A DNA stretch of 55,718 nucleotides from Burkholderiales bacterium (GCA_019510465.1 JAEKKH010000175.1:1-55718); one strand, 5' to 3'; positions 36,089-45,642 are shown, counted from the stretch's first letter. A program made the numbers and translations. Notes: generated from the sequence alone by a model not told the origin.

Positions 36089-36613
36089 TCAGTGCCCCGC
36101 CGGTGCCGGGCCGGAGCGGCAATCGAGGGGCAGCTGCGTGTCTTCCAGCGTCGTCTGGTCGGCGCCGTGTGCCTGCATGCGTCCGGGCACCGCCGCGCGG
36201 CCGCACACCCAGGCGATCGGCACCTGCGGGTAGCCGTCGACGGTGGCCGGCCGCAAGGTCAGCCTGCGGCCCTCGAGATGGCGGTTGGACAGGTTGCCGA
36301 ACGTGATGACGATGCCGCCCTGCTGCACCGCCAGCCCGGTGACATAGTTGCCGACGATGCGGTCGGCGGGCGGCAGGCCGGCGGCCGCGTTGTCGGCCGG
36401 CAGCGTGTGCGACCTGGCGTACTGGGCCTGCACCGCCTGCTGTGCGAACTGCGCCAGCGCGATGCCTTCGGAGACCTGCGCGCGCATGGTGCGATCCTGG
36501 TACGACGGCACCGCCATCGTGGCCATGATGCCGATGAGGGTGACCACGATCATCAGCTCGATGAGCGTGAAGCCGGACGATGCGCCCGGGCGGCGCCTGG
36601 AGGCCAGGTTCAT
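36089..36613 (-). CDS. Type IV pilin-like protein (third pilin of the operon)
   Basis: A 174-aa prepilin. The leader and cleavage motif is [20 protein letters not shown] with Gly at -1 and Glu at +5. The middle has [17 protein letters not shown] as in PilA proteins. The C-terminal disulfide-loop pattern is AWVCGR followed by a late Cys in LDC. Its ATG overlaps the stop of the PilC/GspF-like gene (ATGA), so it is coupled to it. It ends 134 bp before the GH31 gene start on the same strand. Confidence 0.85.
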   Translation of the reverse strand: MNLASRRRPGASSGFTLIELMIVVTLIGIMATMAVPSYQDRTMRAQVSEGIALAQFAQQAVQAQYARSHTLPADNAAAGLPPADRIVGNYVTGLAVQQGGIVITFGNLSNRHLEGRRLTLRPATVDGYPQVPIAWVCGRAAVPGRMQAHGADQTTLEDTQLPLDCRSGPAPAGH

Positions 36614-37644
36614 ATCAGGGTCCCGATCTTGAGCACCGGCAGGTAGATGCCGATCAGCAGCAGCGCGATGGCCACGCCGATCAACGTGTACGACAGCACG
36701 ACGCAGCCGCGCTCGAAGCGCGCGAACGCCAGCGCCTCGCCGTCGGCGGCGTCCTGCCGCAGGTCGGCCAGCACGTCCGGCAGCGACGCGGCGCGTTCGC
36801 CCAGCCGCGCCAGCAGCACCATGCGCGCGGGCAGCGCCCGGGCCTTGCCCAGCGCCTCGACCAGCGGCAGTCGTTCCGCGAACGCCGCGTCCAGCCGGCG
36901 CGAGACGGCGCGCGCCCGCGCCGACGATCCGGTCGCGCCGACGTGCGCCACCGCCGCGGCGCGCAGCTCGGGCTGTGCCTGGCAGAGCGGCAGCCAGGCC
37001 AGCAGGCGGCCGGCGTCCCACGTCTCGCGCCAGCGGTCGACGAAGGGAATCGCGTCGGCGACGCCCGCGAAGACGTCGAGCACGGCACGCGGCAGCCAGC
37101 CGCGGTACCACAGCAGGATCACGAGGTAGACGGGCAGCAGCCACAGCCAGCCGCCATCCAGGATCGCGTTCGCCGGGGCCGGCAGCGCCGCCGGCGCGCG
37201 CATCGCGTCGAACGCCTCCTGCATCGACGGCCGGATGTAGAACGCACACACGCCGAACTCGGCCAGCAGGAGCGCACCCAGCGTCAGCGGCCAGGTCAAG
37301 GTGACGGCGACGGCGCGCCGCGCGGCGCCCAGGCGGCGCGCGTCCGCGGCCAGCGCCGCGAGCACGCCGGCGAACTCGCCCGGGGCCAGCGCCTCGGCGC
37401 GGCGCACGAGCTCGGCCGTCGCGGACGCGAACAGCGCCGGCTCGGCCGCGATGGCCGCGGACAGCGGGTCGCCGGTCTCCATTCGCGCGGCGACGCGCTG
37501 CAGGCCGGCGCGTGCAGCGCGCGGCCACTGTTCGTCGTCGACCAGGGCGCGCGCCACCTCGGCCAGCGGCAGGCCGTGGCGTGCGGCGTTGGCCAGCTGC
37601 TGGAACAGCGCCGCCTTGGCGACGTGCAGGCTGCGCGCGTTCAC
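36610..37644 (-). CDS. PilC/GspF-like inner-membrane platform protein
   Basis: A 344-aa T2SSF-family protein, shorter than usual PilC/GspF (about 400 aa). Two T2SSF domains are seen at about 8-130 and 220-330. Transmembrane segments lie near 115-135, 170-190 and at the C-terminus ([20 protein letters not shown]). It would anchor a pseudopilus assembly motor in the inner membrane. I start at GTG 37644 with GGAGG 7 bp upstream. No PilB/PilT ATPase, PilQ secretin or PilD peptidase gene is nearby, so those parts must be supplied from elsewhere if the system works. Confidence 0.78.
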   Translation of the reverse strand: MNARSLHVAKAALFQQLANAARHGLPLAEVARALVDDEQWPRAARAGLQRVAARMETGDPLSAAIAAEPALFASATAELVRRAEALAPGEFAGVLAALAADARRLGAARRAVAVTLTWPLTLGALLLAEFGVCAFYIRPSMQEAFDAMRAPAALPAPANAILDGGWLWLLPVYLVILLWYRGWLPRAVLDVFAGVADAIPFVDRWRETWDAGRLLAWLPLCQAQPELRAAAVAHVGATGSSARARAVSRRLDAAFAERLPLVEALGKARALPARMVLLARLGERAASLPDVLADLRQDAADGEALAFARFERGCVVLSYTLIGVAIALLLIGIYLPVLKIGTLI

Positions 37645-37705
37645 GCGGAAACCTCCGTGCTGCAGGCCGCGGTGCGAGCGCTCTTCGGAGCGGCCGTGCG
37701 AGCAC

Positions 37706-38191
37706 TCATGCGTCCCTCCCATCGTCGCGGCAAACCCCGTAGCTCGCGCCCGACGGCAGCTCGAGGACGCGCGGCGCGCTGGCCACTTGCCAGCCGGCTG
37801 GCGCGCGACGCTGGCCGCACAGCCAGCGCACGTGCGCGCCGCCATCGGAGGCGGCCGGCACGAACGAGAGGGCGAACGGCCGCGCGTCGTGGCCCACCGT
37901 GCCGCGGGCGACCAAGCCGGCGCCGGCAGGCACGATCGCGAGCGCGGCCCCCGGCGTCGCCTCCATGCCGGTGGGCACGGGCTCGGACGGCGCCGGCCAT
38001 TCGCCGCTGGTCGCGAAGCGCTCGTGGCTGTCGGTGCGCGCGGTGGTCATGGCGAAGAACACGCCGGCCAGCCGCGCCTTGACGGCCAGGGCGGGCGCCC
38101 AACGGAGGCTGGCGACGATGCACGGCACGATGACGGCGACGCACAGCAGCAGCTCCAGGCCGCGCGCTCGCTGGCGCAGGCTGGGGCCCAT
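37706..38191 (-). CDS. Divergent pilin-like protein with degenerate prepilin motif
   Basis: A 161-aa protein with one N-terminal hydrophobic helix (RGLELLLCVAVIVPCIVA). The Gly and Glu of a prepilin site are recognisable, but the Glu is displaced from +5. The C-terminus keeps the pilin loop pattern VRWLCGQ followed by YGVC, shared with the pilins on either side. The start overlaps the preceding pilin stop as TGATG and GGAGGAGG lies upstream. It may be a minor or atypical pilin. It is the second gene of the pilin operon. Confidence 0.65.
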   Translation of the reverse strand: MGPSLRQRARGLELLLCVAVIVPCIVASLRWAPALAVKARLAGVFFAMTTARTDSHERFATSGEWPAPSEPVPTGMEATPGAALAIVPAGAGLVARGTVGHDARPFALSFVPAASDGGAHVRWLCGQRRAPAGWQVASAPRVLELPSGASYGVCRDDGRDA

Positions 38192-38742
38192 CACGTCCTC
38201 CTCCGGCATATCGACGGCAGCATCCGGGCAGGGAGCAGTTCGACGCCCTCGGGCATCGGCACCGCCTGCATGCCCGGCGCGGCTTCGCGCTCGTTGCACA
38301 CCCACGCCATCGTGGCGCCGCCGCGCGTGCGGTCGAAGGCGGGCCGCAGCACCAGCGCATGCGGCACGTCCCCCGGCAGTCTGTCGCCGCCGCCCAGCGC
38401 CTTCGGATCGAGGCGGACGAGGACCGCGCCATCGCGCACTTCGATGGACGCGACGTTCGCGCCGCGCAGCGACGCCGGCGGCGGCAGTCCCGCCGCGGCG
38501 TTGTCATGCGGCAGGACGCCCCAGCGCCCGTAGTAGGCGACGACCGACTTCTGCACCTCCTCGCCCAGCGAGAAGGCCTCGGCGACGCGGCCCCGCACGA
38601 TGTAGCTGGAATACGCCGGCAGCGCGACGGCCGCCAGGATGCCGATGATGCCGACGACGATCATCAGCTCGATGAGCGTGAACCCTGCTCGCGCGCCGCG
38701 CCGGCGGCCGCGCGCGCGAGGGTTGCCCGGACTGGACCCCAT
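38191..38742 (-). CDS. Type IV pilin-like protein (first pilin of the operon)
   Basis: A 183-aa prepilin with a basic leader ([10 protein letters not shown]) and the canonical [21 protein letters not shown] cleavage site and helix. The middle ([17 protein letters not shown]) resembles PilA, and the C-terminal loop has AWVCNE and a final SIC. It starts the operon of pilin, pilin-like, PilC/GspF-like and pilin genes. AGGGAGG lies upstream of ATG 38742. It is followed by the next gene with a 1-bp stop-start overlap. Confidence 0.85.
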   Translation of the reverse strand: MGSSPGNPRARGRRRGARAGFTLIELMIVVGIIGILAAVALPAYSSYIVRGRVAEAFSLGEEVQKSVVAYYGRWGVLPHDNAAAGLPPPASLRGANVASIEVRDGAVLVRLDPKALGGGDRLPGDVPHALVLRPAFDRTRGGATMAWVCNEREAAPGMQAVPMPEGVELLPARMLPSICRRRT

Positions 38743-38843
38743 GCATTGCCTCCCTGCTGGAGGCTCGTGGAATCGCCCCCTCCCCTGGCGGCGATCCTAC
38801 CCGCGATTCGGGGTGGCGCGGCGTCGCGCGAGCGCCGACCTTG

Positions 38844-38880
38844 CCGGGCCCCGGCCCGGGAGGGGCGAGCCGGGGCCCGG
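38844..38880. terminator. GC-rich hairpin after the 325-aa secreted gene
   Basis: CCGGGCCCCGGC (38844-38855) and GCCGGGGCCCGG (38869-38880) form a perfect 12-bp stem with a 13-nt loop, 27 bp after the minus-strand stop at 38908. No T-run follows. It probably separates this gene from the pilin operon. Confidence 0.45.
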
Positions 38881-38907
38881 GTCAGCCACCGCGTCGGTGG
38901 ACGAGGA

Positions 38908-39885
38908 TCAGTTCGATTCCTTGAACTGGATGTAGGGCGTGGCGCCGCCGACGGCACTGCAGCTGCCCAGCCGCAGGTTGTTGGTCTCGCCGGTGGTGCC
39001 GGCGTTGGATGCGCAGGTGGGAGCGGCCGTCGAGCCGTGCGCCACGGCCACCTTGACCGTGATGCTGGAGCCCGCGTTGAACGTGGCCTTGGAGCCGCCG
39101 CCATCGCCGATGATGTTGAACTCCGCCTGCTTCCAGGCCGTCGCAAGGTAGGTGACGCTGTCCTTGCCGGTGGTGCTGTAGGCCCTGGTGGGCGTGGTGA
39201 AGACGAGCGTGTCGTTGCCGCCCGCGACCGCCGTGGCCGACATCTTCAGCTGCGACAGCACGGAGATCGACTGCTTGGGCACGTTCACTGCGGCGCTGTT
39301 CCTGTAGCAGCTGCCGCTGTACGCGTTCCAGCCGCTCGGGCAGGTGTTGCCGTAGTCGATCAGCCAGTACTGCATGAAGGCCGACTGTTCGTACGACGAA
39401 TACACGAACTGCTCCCATGCGAGGCAGCCCGGATGGCCGTTGCAGGCGGCCGTCGACATGAAGTTGGAATTGAGCTGGATCGAGTAGACGTTGCTGCCGC
39501 CGTCACGCTCGCTGGTCACGCCCGTCACCGTCGGGAAGGTGCCCACGGACGACGAGACCAGGTTGCCGACGCTGGCGGCGTAGTCGACGCCGTTGCCCAC
39601 CGTCTGGGGGCCGCCGTGGCCGTGCGGCACGTAGACCTTGTCCGGCGCGACGCTGCAGCTCGTCTCCACCCACACCGCGTCGGGGAACTCCGCCTGGAAG
39701 CAGCCCTCGTGCGGCACGCTCGTGCGCGCGATGGTCTCGCGCCAGTTCTCCTGCATCAGTGCCTCGGCGCTCACGGCAGCGGCCTCGGGGGCGGCCGTCT
39801 GCGCGAGGACCGGCGCCGCCGAGGCGGCCGCCAGGGCCGCGGCGATGGCGAGGCGGACGATGCGATTGCGGGGTTCGAAGCTCAT
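38908..39885 (-). CDS. Secreted cysteine-containing hypothetical protein
   Basis: A 325-aa exported protein with a signal peptide (residues 1-29, ending PVLAQTAA). It has several paired cysteines (HEGCFQAEFP, SCSVAP, NGHPGCLAWEQF, NTCPSG, GSCYRN, APTCASN, LGSCSA) and Ser/Thr/Gly-rich beta-like sequence, suggesting an extracellular disulfide-bonded beta protein. I do not recognise the family. GGAG precedes ATG 39885. It stands alone, followed by a GC hairpin. Function is unknown. Confidence 0.75.
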   Translation of the reverse strand: MSFEPRNRIVRLAIAAALAAASAAPVLAQTAAPEAAAVSAEALMQENWRETIARTSVPHEGCFQAEFPDAVWVETSCSVAPDKVYVPHGHGGPQTVGNGVDYAASVGNLVSSSVGTFPTVTGVTSERDGGSNVYSIQLNSNFMSTAACNGHPGCLAWEQFVYSSYEQSAFMQYWLIDYGNTCPSGWNAYSGSCYRNSAAVNVPKQSISVLSQLKMSATAVAGGNDTLVFTTPTRAYSTTGKDSVTYLATAWKQAEFNIIGDGGGSKATFNAGSSITVKVAVAHGSTAAPTCASNAGTTGETNNLRLGSCSAVGGATPYIQFKESN

Positions 39886-40236
39886 CACGGATCTCCGGTG
39901 GGGTGCGGTGGGAGCGCCAGTGTTGGAGCCCCCCTGGAGAGCGTCAATGGGGAAGCGACGGCGATGCATCCCCTTTTCCGGGTACACCCGGGGGTATTCA
40001 ACCCGCTCGCGCAAGCCCGGCGAATGCCGGACGCCGCCTGCGGCACGCGAATTCCCGCGGCCGGCCGGCGCCGCGGCGCCCCGCCGGATGCGCGCCCGCA
40101 TACCGGATGAGGCATCGTTCACGCGCCCGGCATCCGGACGCGGCCCCGATACGGCGGATGCGCGCCGACCCAGGCTAGAGTTCGCGCCAGCGCGGCCGGC
40201 CACCGGCCCGCGGTTCAACGAAGCGGAGGGGAAATC
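39886..40236. other. Divergent intergenic region with a 12-bp direct repeat
   Basis: This 351-bp gap holds the promoters of the secreted-protein gene and the DUF1566 gene. CGGATGCGCGCC occurs at 40085-40096 and again at 40155-40166, 70 bp apart. I see no gene in it. The repeat may be a regulatory site or chance in G+C-rich DNA. Confidence 0.5.
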
Positions 40237-40746
40237 ATGGGAGCGCTGGTCAAGATCGCGGTGGTCATCGCCGTCGCCTGGGGCGGCTGGATGATCTGGC
40301 ACAACAAGCACAAGGCCGTGGCGCACACGTTCGAGGTGCACGGCGGCGAGGCCTACGACGCGGCCACCAACCTCACCTGGAAGCGCTGCAGCGTCGGGCA
40401 GAAGTTCACCGACGGCAGCTGCGAGGGCGGCGACCCGGGCTTCAAGTGGGACGCCGCGCAACGCACCGGCGACTCCACGTGGCGCGTGCCGACCGAGAAG
40501 GAGCTCGGGACGCTGATCGATCCGGTCAAGGCCGACAAGGGCGAGTCGCCCGCGGTCGACACGGTCATCTTCCCCGGCATCAAGCCCAGCACGCCGCCGT
40601 TCTGGACCAGCTCGCACTCCAACGGCATCAGCGCGTGGTACGCGCGCTTCAACAAGGGCTCGGAAGGCCTGGGCTCGGCGCCCGGCCTGTACCGGCAGTC
40701 CGAGCTGAACGACTACGGCGTCATCCTGGTGCGCGACGGCCGCTGA
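40237..40746 (+). CDS. Membrane-anchored DUF1566 (Lcl C-terminal) protein
   Basis: A 169-aa protein with one N-terminal transmembrane helix (about 4-22) and a periplasmic DUF1566-type domain. The signature runs DAATNLTWKRCSVGQ, then W-R-VPTEKEL-TL near 85-100, then FWTSSHSN, as in this widespread domain of unknown role. Two cysteines (KRCSV, GSCEGG) could pair. Its ATG follows GGAGGGGAAATC. Function is unknown. Confidence 0.8.
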   Translation: MGALVKIAVVIAVAWGGWMIWHNKHKAVAHTFEVHGGEAYDAATNLTWKRCSVGQKFTDGSCEGGDPGFKWDAAQRTGDSTWRVPTEKELGTLIDPVKADKGESPAVDTVIFPGIKPSTPPFWTSSHSNGISAWYARFNKGSEGLGSAPGLYRQSELNDYGVILVRDGR

Positions 40747-40857
40747 GCCGCCGTCCCGGCGCGCCGCGAAGTCTCCGCGGCGTGTGAGCGTTCCTTCCGA
40801 GCGCGTGGGGTCGCCCGTTGCTATCGTCGGCGGCATCGCCACCACCGACGAACGCAC

Positions 40858-43086
40858 GTGATCCCGCATCGCCTTCTCCCGCTCGCCATCGTCATCGGCC
40901 TGTCCGCGACCGCCGCGGCCGCGGGCCTGGACACGCCGCAGGAGCGGCTGCTCGAGATCCAGGCCGCGCGCGCGCCGCTCGCGGTGTCTGGCGACGGCGC
41001 GTGGCGCCTGCACGTCGACGCGCATGACGTGCTGCATCGCGTCAGCCTGGCGGACCCCGCGCAGGAGACGATCCTGCAGCTGCCGCCGGGCGTGCAGCTG
41101 CTGTCGGCATCGGGCGACGGCCGGCGCGTCGCGGTCTCGACGCGGCGCCAGTGCGTCGGCCTGGCCGACCTGGGCGACCGGGCCGGCGCCGCGACCACGC
41201 TGGCCTGGCGGCCGTGGATCACGAACGGCGAGGGCCAGCCGCTGGGGCCGGCCGACGGCGCGTGGTCCGCGGCCATGCCGGCCGACTGCGGCGGCGGCCC
41301 GCAGGCAGCGCCGGTGGCGATCTCGTCGGACGGCCGGCTGGTCGCCACGACCGACGCCGTCATCGACGCCGCCACCGGCCGCGTCGTCGCCTCGCTGCCC
41401 GGCGCGGGCCACGTGTTGCGCCTGCAGTTCGTCGACCACGACGCCCGCCTGCTGATCGCCGCCGCCACGCTGGCCCCGCCCGGCTCGCCGGCGCCGGGCG
41501 GCCTGGGCTTCTCGGTGTGGGACCTCGCGAGCAAGGCGCTCGTCAACGACATCGAGATCGCCGGCGCGCCGCTGGCCTCGCGTGCCGCGCTGCAGGTCGA
41601 CTTCTCCGCGCAGACCGGCGCGCTGTTCGCCGTCGACGAGGGCCGCCGCGCGCTCGCGCAGCAGGCCGCGCCGGCCGGCGCGGCAGCCTCCCCGCCGCCG
41701 CTCGAGCTCGTGCAGTTCGCGCCGGGCCTGTGCGGCGCGGCGCCGCGGGTGCGCGCGCCGCTGGCCGACGACCTCGGCGCGGCTTTCGTCGTCGATCCGT
41801 ACGGCCGTTGGATCGCCTCCGCGCGCCCCCTGTCCGCGGCCCACGACGGCGCCGAGCTCGCGATGGGCGCGCGTTCGGTGCTGGTCGTGCAGGACCTGGC
41901 CAGCGGCCGGCAGCTGGAACGCGTGACGTCGAAGTACGCGCTCGACGGCCTGGTGGCGACGCCCGCCGGCGACCGCTTGTTCGCGCTCGCGTCGCAGCCC
42001 GTCGAACCCGAGACGGGCGAGACGATCGCCGGCTGGCCGGCGGTGCCGGACGACGAGCGCCTGGTCGACATCGCGCTGCCCGCCGTCGCGCTCGAGGCGA
42101 CGCGCGACACGGCCAGGGCGTGGACGTCGGGCGTCTGCCGCGAGCCGGGCGAAACGCCGGGTGCGCGCGCGATGGCGCATGCCGAACGCGTGCTCGGGCC
42201 GCTGTGGACGCGCGACCTCGGCACGGACCAGGCCCTGCTCGCGGCGTCGGCACCCTGCGCCAGCGCCGCGTGCGACGCGTCGGTGTTCGCCTCCCGCGAC
42301 GGCGGCCTGTGGCTCGACCAGGGCACGCAGGTCGCCAGGCTCGACCCGGCCACCGGCACGACCTCCACGGCGCTGCCGACGCCCCGCTCGAAGAACATCT
42401 GCAGCGTCGTCACGCCCGGAGGAACGGGCTTTCTCAACGCCGGCGGCGACACGCTCACGTGGCGCCCGCTGGCCGCGGCCACCGATCCGACGCGCCGCCG
42501 CCTGGTCGAACGCCGCCCCGGCTGGACCGCGACGCTGCTGCCGGTGCGTGGCGACGTCGCGCGCGTGGCCTGGACGTCGCCGGCGAGCGGCGTCGTCATC
42601 GCCGACTACGACGCCAACGGCAAGCGCCTGCGCGAAGCCGCGACGACGCTGGCCGCCTTCGGCGACGATCCGGCCGGTCCCGCCGGCACGCCCGCGGCGC
42701 CCTGCCAGGACGCGCGCGGCACGCCGATCGCCATCGGCTACGACTGGCGCGCCGGCCCGTTCGGATCGCAACGCGGCAGCACCTGCGGGCCGCTGCCCGG
42801 CATGGCGCGCCTGGTCTGGTGGAGCGGCGCGTCGATCGCCCCGCGCAGCGACCGCTCCGCCCCGCTGCAGCGCGCGCAGCCGGCCATAGACGGCGCGATC
42901 GCCGTGTCGGCCGACGACACGCAGTTGCACGTCATCAACCTGGCGCTGCAGCGCGAGATCGCGCAGATCGACCTGGGCGACGGCTTCGATGGGCGCACCT
43001 GGGTGCTGGCGTCGCGCAAGCTGGTGCTGCTGGAAGCCACCGGCAATGACGGGCATCGCCGGCTGCGCGCCTATGCGCTGCCTTGA
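40858..43086 (+). CDS. Exported beta-propeller-like hypothetical protein
   Basis: A 742-aa exported protein starting at GTG 40858 with a signal peptide (LPLAIVIGLSATAAAAG). It shows repeated WD40/propeller-like segments, such as LLSASGDGRRVAVSTRR, VAISSDGRLVATTDAV and AVSADDTQLHVINLALQ, consistent with a seven-bladed propeller with inserts. Several short Cys pairs are present (ASAPCASAACDAS). No enzyme motif is recognised. It is convergent with imuB with a 126-bp gap. An extracytoplasmic binding or scaffold role is inferred. Confidence 0.75.
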   Translation: MIPHRLLPLAIVIGLSATAAAAGLDTPQERLLEIQAARAPLAVSGDGAWRLHVDAHDVLHRVSLADPAQETILQLPPGVQLLSASGDGRRVAVSTRRQCVGLADLGDRAGAATTLAWRPWITNGEGQPLGPADGAWSAAMPADCGGGPQAAPVAISSDGRLVATTDAVIDAATGRVVASLPGAGHVLRLQFVDHDARLLIAAATLAPPGSPAPGGLGFSVWDLASKALVNDIEIAGAPLASRAALQVDFSAQTGALFAVDEGRRALAQQAAPAGAAASPPPLELVQFAPGLCGAAPRVRAPLADDLGAAFVVDPYGRWIASARPLSAAHDGAELAMGARSVLVVQDLASGRQLERVTSKYALDGLVATPAGDRLFALASQPVEPETGETIAGWPAVPDDERLVDIALPAVALEATRDTARAWTSGVCREPGETPGARAMAHAERVLGPLWTRDLGTDQALLAASAPCASAACDASVFASRDGGLWLDQGTQVARLDPATGTTSTALPTPRSKNICSVVTPGGTGFLNAGGDTLTWRPLAAATDPTRRRLVERRPGWTATLLPVRGDVARVAWTSPASGVVIADYDANGKRLREAATTLAAFGDDPAGPAGTPAAPCQDARGTPIAIGYDWRAGPFGSQRGSTCGPLPGMARLVWWSGASIAPRSDRSAPLQRAQPAIDGAIAVSADDTQLHVINLALQREIAQIDLGDGFDGRTWVLASRKLVLLEATGNDGHRRLRAYALP

Positions 43087-43212
43087 ATGCGCGGCGCGGG
43101 CGGGGTCGTTCGATCCGCCCGACTTGACCGGCACGAACGAAGGGGCCGGCGACGTGGCGGGGCTTGCCGCGCCGAGAGCAGTCGGGCACGGCAGGCCGCA
43201 TGGCGCCCCGGC

Positions 43213-44823
43213 CTACCCGAACCGCCCCTGCAAGTACCAGCCCGTCTCGCTCACCTCCGGCGCGTGCCGGAAGCGATAGACCCACAGCAGCGCGCCTTCG
43301 TGGTCCTGCGCGATGAAATAGTCGCGCGCCGCGTAGCCGCCGTCCCACCAGCCCGACTCGATGCGCTCGGGGCCGGCGACCAGCCACAGCGGCTTGCCCG
43401 CGAGCAGCGGCGTGCCGGCCTCGTCGCGCAAGGGCTGCGGCTGGGGCAGCAGCCACACCGGGCGCTTCAGGCGCGGCCAGTGCGCCGGATCGCCCGAGGC
43501 GGCAGCGGCCGCGTTCACGGGCGGGGCCAGGTTCAGCGCCATGCCGGCCGCGCGATCGCGTGACGGCGCGGCGTCACCGCCCGCGCGCACGGCGGTGGCG
43601 CGTTCAGGGCGGTGGTCGGCCACCGGCTGCAGGCGCTGGATGTTGTGCGCGCCGAGCCGGGCCTCGAAGCGTTCGAGCAGCCGGTTCCAGCCCTCGCCGA
43701 CGCTGGCGGCCGAGGGGAACAGCTCGGTGTTGGGGGGCGCGCCGGGCGTGATCGAGTGGCAGTGCAGGCTCATCTCGATCACCGAGAAGGCCAGCGGCAG
43801 GCGCTGCAGGCGCTCGCGCAGCAGCGAGTGCAGGTGCGCGGTGTCGGCCACCGGCTCGCCCAGGCCGATGTCCAGCGACGTGGTGCGCAGCGACGGATCC
43901 TCGATCATCCTGCGGCGGCTCTCGTGGTGCAGCCGCAGCTCGAAGGCGCCGACGAGGCCGTGGTGCGCGGTCGCCCAGGCGGTGAGGCGATTGAGCAGCA
44001 CCGCGGCGCCGGTGAGCAGCGCAGCGCTGTCGTCGGCGCGCATGAACAGCTCCAGCCGGGTGTCGAAGGTGGGCGCGGGCTGCAGCGGGGTGCGCGGGTC
44101 GGGCTGGTCGCCGAGCGCGCGGTCGATGTCGGCCAGCAGCTGGCCACCGAAGCGCCGCGTGAGGCCGGCGCGTGGCTGCCGCCACAGGTCGGCGGCGGTG
44201 GCCAGGCCCAGCGTGCCGAGCGCGGCCAGGTGCGGCGCGGCCGCGGCCATGCGGGCGACGGGCACGGCGCCGACGCGCGCGCGCCAGCGGGCCTTGTCGT
44301 CGACGAAGCCGGGGTCGTCACCGCCCACGGCCATCCACTGCGCGCCCTGCGGCGTGGGCGCGCAGGCCAGGCGCAGCGCGTGGCCCAGCGGCGCGAGTTC
44401 GGCGCGCAGGCGCTCGATGAGGCGCGGCAGTCCGCCGAAGTAGCGCAGGCTGGCCCGCACCTCGGCCAGCACCACGTGGTCGCCGCCGAACGAGACGCTG
44501 GGCGTGAAGCCCATCAGCACGTGGGCGACGGCCATCAGCGCGGCTTCGTCGCGCGCCGGATCGGCCTCGCCCAGGCGCAGGTGCGGCGCCAGCCCCAGCG
44601 CGGTGGCCCGCTTCTGGCCGGGCCGCACGCCGCATGCGCGTGCCGCGTCGTTGGCCGCGACGATGCGGTGCTGCGCGATCAGCGCGACCGGGCCGAAGAG
44701 ATCGATGTCGTCGAGGTCGTCGAGGTCGTCGACCGGCGGCTCGCCGGCCGGCAGTTCGGGCGCCAGCGTGGCGACGAAGGATTCCAGCGACAACGCCGGC
44801 AGGTGGACGCCGATCCAGAGCAT
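43213..44823 (-). CDS. imuB: ImuB, Y-family DNA polymerase-like translesion protein
   Basis: A 536-aa protein of the inactive Y-family group that acts as hub of the ImuA-ImuB-DnaE2 translesion mutasome. It has a little-finger-like and polymerase-like core (about 5-330, with LACAPTPQGAQWMA and PVARMAAAAPHLAALGTLGL) and a family-specific C-terminus ending WVYRFRHAPE-SETGWYLQGRFG. The catalytic acids of active Y polymerases are not evident. It lies 7 bp downstream of imuA. No dnaE2 follows; the next gene is convergent. Confidence 0.88.
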   Translation of the reverse strand: MLWIGVHLPALSLESFVATLAPELPAGEPPVDDLDDLDDIDLFGPVALIAQHRIVAANDAARACGVRPGQKRATALGLAPHLRLGEADPARDEAALMAVAHVLMGFTPSVSFGGDHVVLAEVRASLRYFGGLPRLIERLRAELAPLGHALRLACAPTPQGAQWMAVGGDDPGFVDDKARWRARVGAVPVARMAAAAPHLAALGTLGLATAADLWRQPRAGLTRRFGGQLLADIDRALGDQPDPRTPLQPAPTFDTRLELFMRADDSAALLTGAAVLLNRLTAWATAHHGLVGAFELRLHHESRRRMIEDPSLRTTSLDIGLGEPVADTAHLHSLLRERLQRLPLAFSVIEMSLHCHSITPGAPPNTELFPSAASVGEGWNRLLERFEARLGAHNIQRLQPVADHRPERATAVRAGGDAAPSRDRAAGMALNLAPPVNAAAAASGDPAHWPRLKRPVWLLPQPQPLRDEAGTPLLAGKPLWLVAGPERIESGWWDGGYAARDYFIAQDHEGALLWVYRFRHAPEVSETGWYLQGRFG

Positions 44824-44830
44824 CGGTTCC

Positions 44831-45538
44831 TCATGCGACGGCCGACAAGGCCTGCACGGTGGGGCGCGTGCGCCGGGGCGTGAGCGCACGCTGGCGCGCC
44901 GCGCGCGAGAGCACGGGCGGCAGCGCGAGCAGCACCGGCGCCTCCAGCGCCGGGCCGCGGCGCTTGAGCACGTGCACGGCCATCGCGTCGGGGCCCGCGC
45001 CGGCGAGCGCCAGCCGCAGCGGCGCGGGGCTGGGCTGCGCGGCCGCAGCGGCAGGGCGCACGACGAAAGCCGGGCCCTCGTGCGACTGCGCAGCCAGCTG
45101 CAGCCGGCGCAGCGCCTCGCCCCTGAGGCTGGATGGCGTCCACGCGACGACCGCCCCGACCTGGCCGCTGCGCAGGGCCTGCTCCAGCGGCCAGAGCAGG
45201 TCGTCGCCGCGGATCACGACACAGCGCGACAGGTCGAGGCCCAGCTGCGCCAGCGCCTCGGCGCATGGTTCGGCCGGCGGGCCCACCAGCAGCACGCCGC
45301 GGCCGGCCGCGCCCACGCGCGCGAGCGCAGGCGCGAGCAGCCGCATCTCACCCCAGCCGGCGCCCGTGAGCAGCAGCTCGGTGAGCGCCCGCTGCGGCCA
45401 ACCGCCGCCCGGCAGCTCGGCGTCGAGCGCGGCATAGCCGCTCACCTGCACCGACTCCCGGCCGCGCCCCAGCTGGTGGGCACGCCACAGCGCGGGATGC
45501 AGATGCTCCAGCGGCAGCAGGTTGGAAGGCGAGGACAT
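44831..45538 (-). CDS. imuA: ImuA, SulA/RecA-like translesion accessory protein
   Basis: A 235-aa protein similar to the RecA-like ImuA of the SOS mutasome. The core segment spans LPGGGWPQRALTELLLTGAG and VLLVGPPAEPCAEALAQLGL (Walker-like but lacking a GKT motif), with a C-terminal Arg-rich tail. It is translated just upstream of imuB (7-bp gap), forming an operon. A LexA box lies 85 bp before ATG 45538, so DNA damage should induce both genes. Confidence 0.88.
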   Translation of the reverse strand: MSSPSNLLPLEHLHPALWRAHQLGRGRESVQVSGYAALDAELPGGGWPQRALTELLLTGAGWGEMRLLAPALARVGAAGRGVLLVGPPAEPCAEALAQLGLDLSRCVVIRGDDLLWPLEQALRSGQVGAVVAWTPSSLRGEALRRLQLAAQSHEGPAFVVRPAAAAAQPSPAPLRLALAGAGPDAMAVHVLKRRGPALEAPVLLALPPVLSRAARQRALTPRRTRPTVQALSAVA

Positions 45539-45622
45539 CGACGGTGACCGGACAACGAAGGCGCACGACTGGGCAAGGCGGGACTTCGCAGCCGGCAACG
45601 CAGCAGACTGGAGACCCTCGAG

Positions 45623-45642
45623 TACTGTATTTGCATACAGTC
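45623..45642. promoter_or_regulatory. LexA (SOS) box upstream of imuAB
   Basis: TACTGTATTTGCATACAGTC contains the core CTGT-N8-ACAG of the proteobacterial SOS box with an AT-rich centre. It lies upstream of imuA on the minus side and 61 bp before the YchJ-like gene on the plus side. Control of imuA is the expected role. Confidence 0.9.

Noticed and set aside
38908..43134. A 1408-codon open frame on the minus strand antisense to the propeller gene
   Set aside because: Only the last 325 codons (38908-39885) look like a protein; the rest is Arg/Ala-rich antisense reading of the propeller and DUF1566 genes, a usual effect of high G+C.
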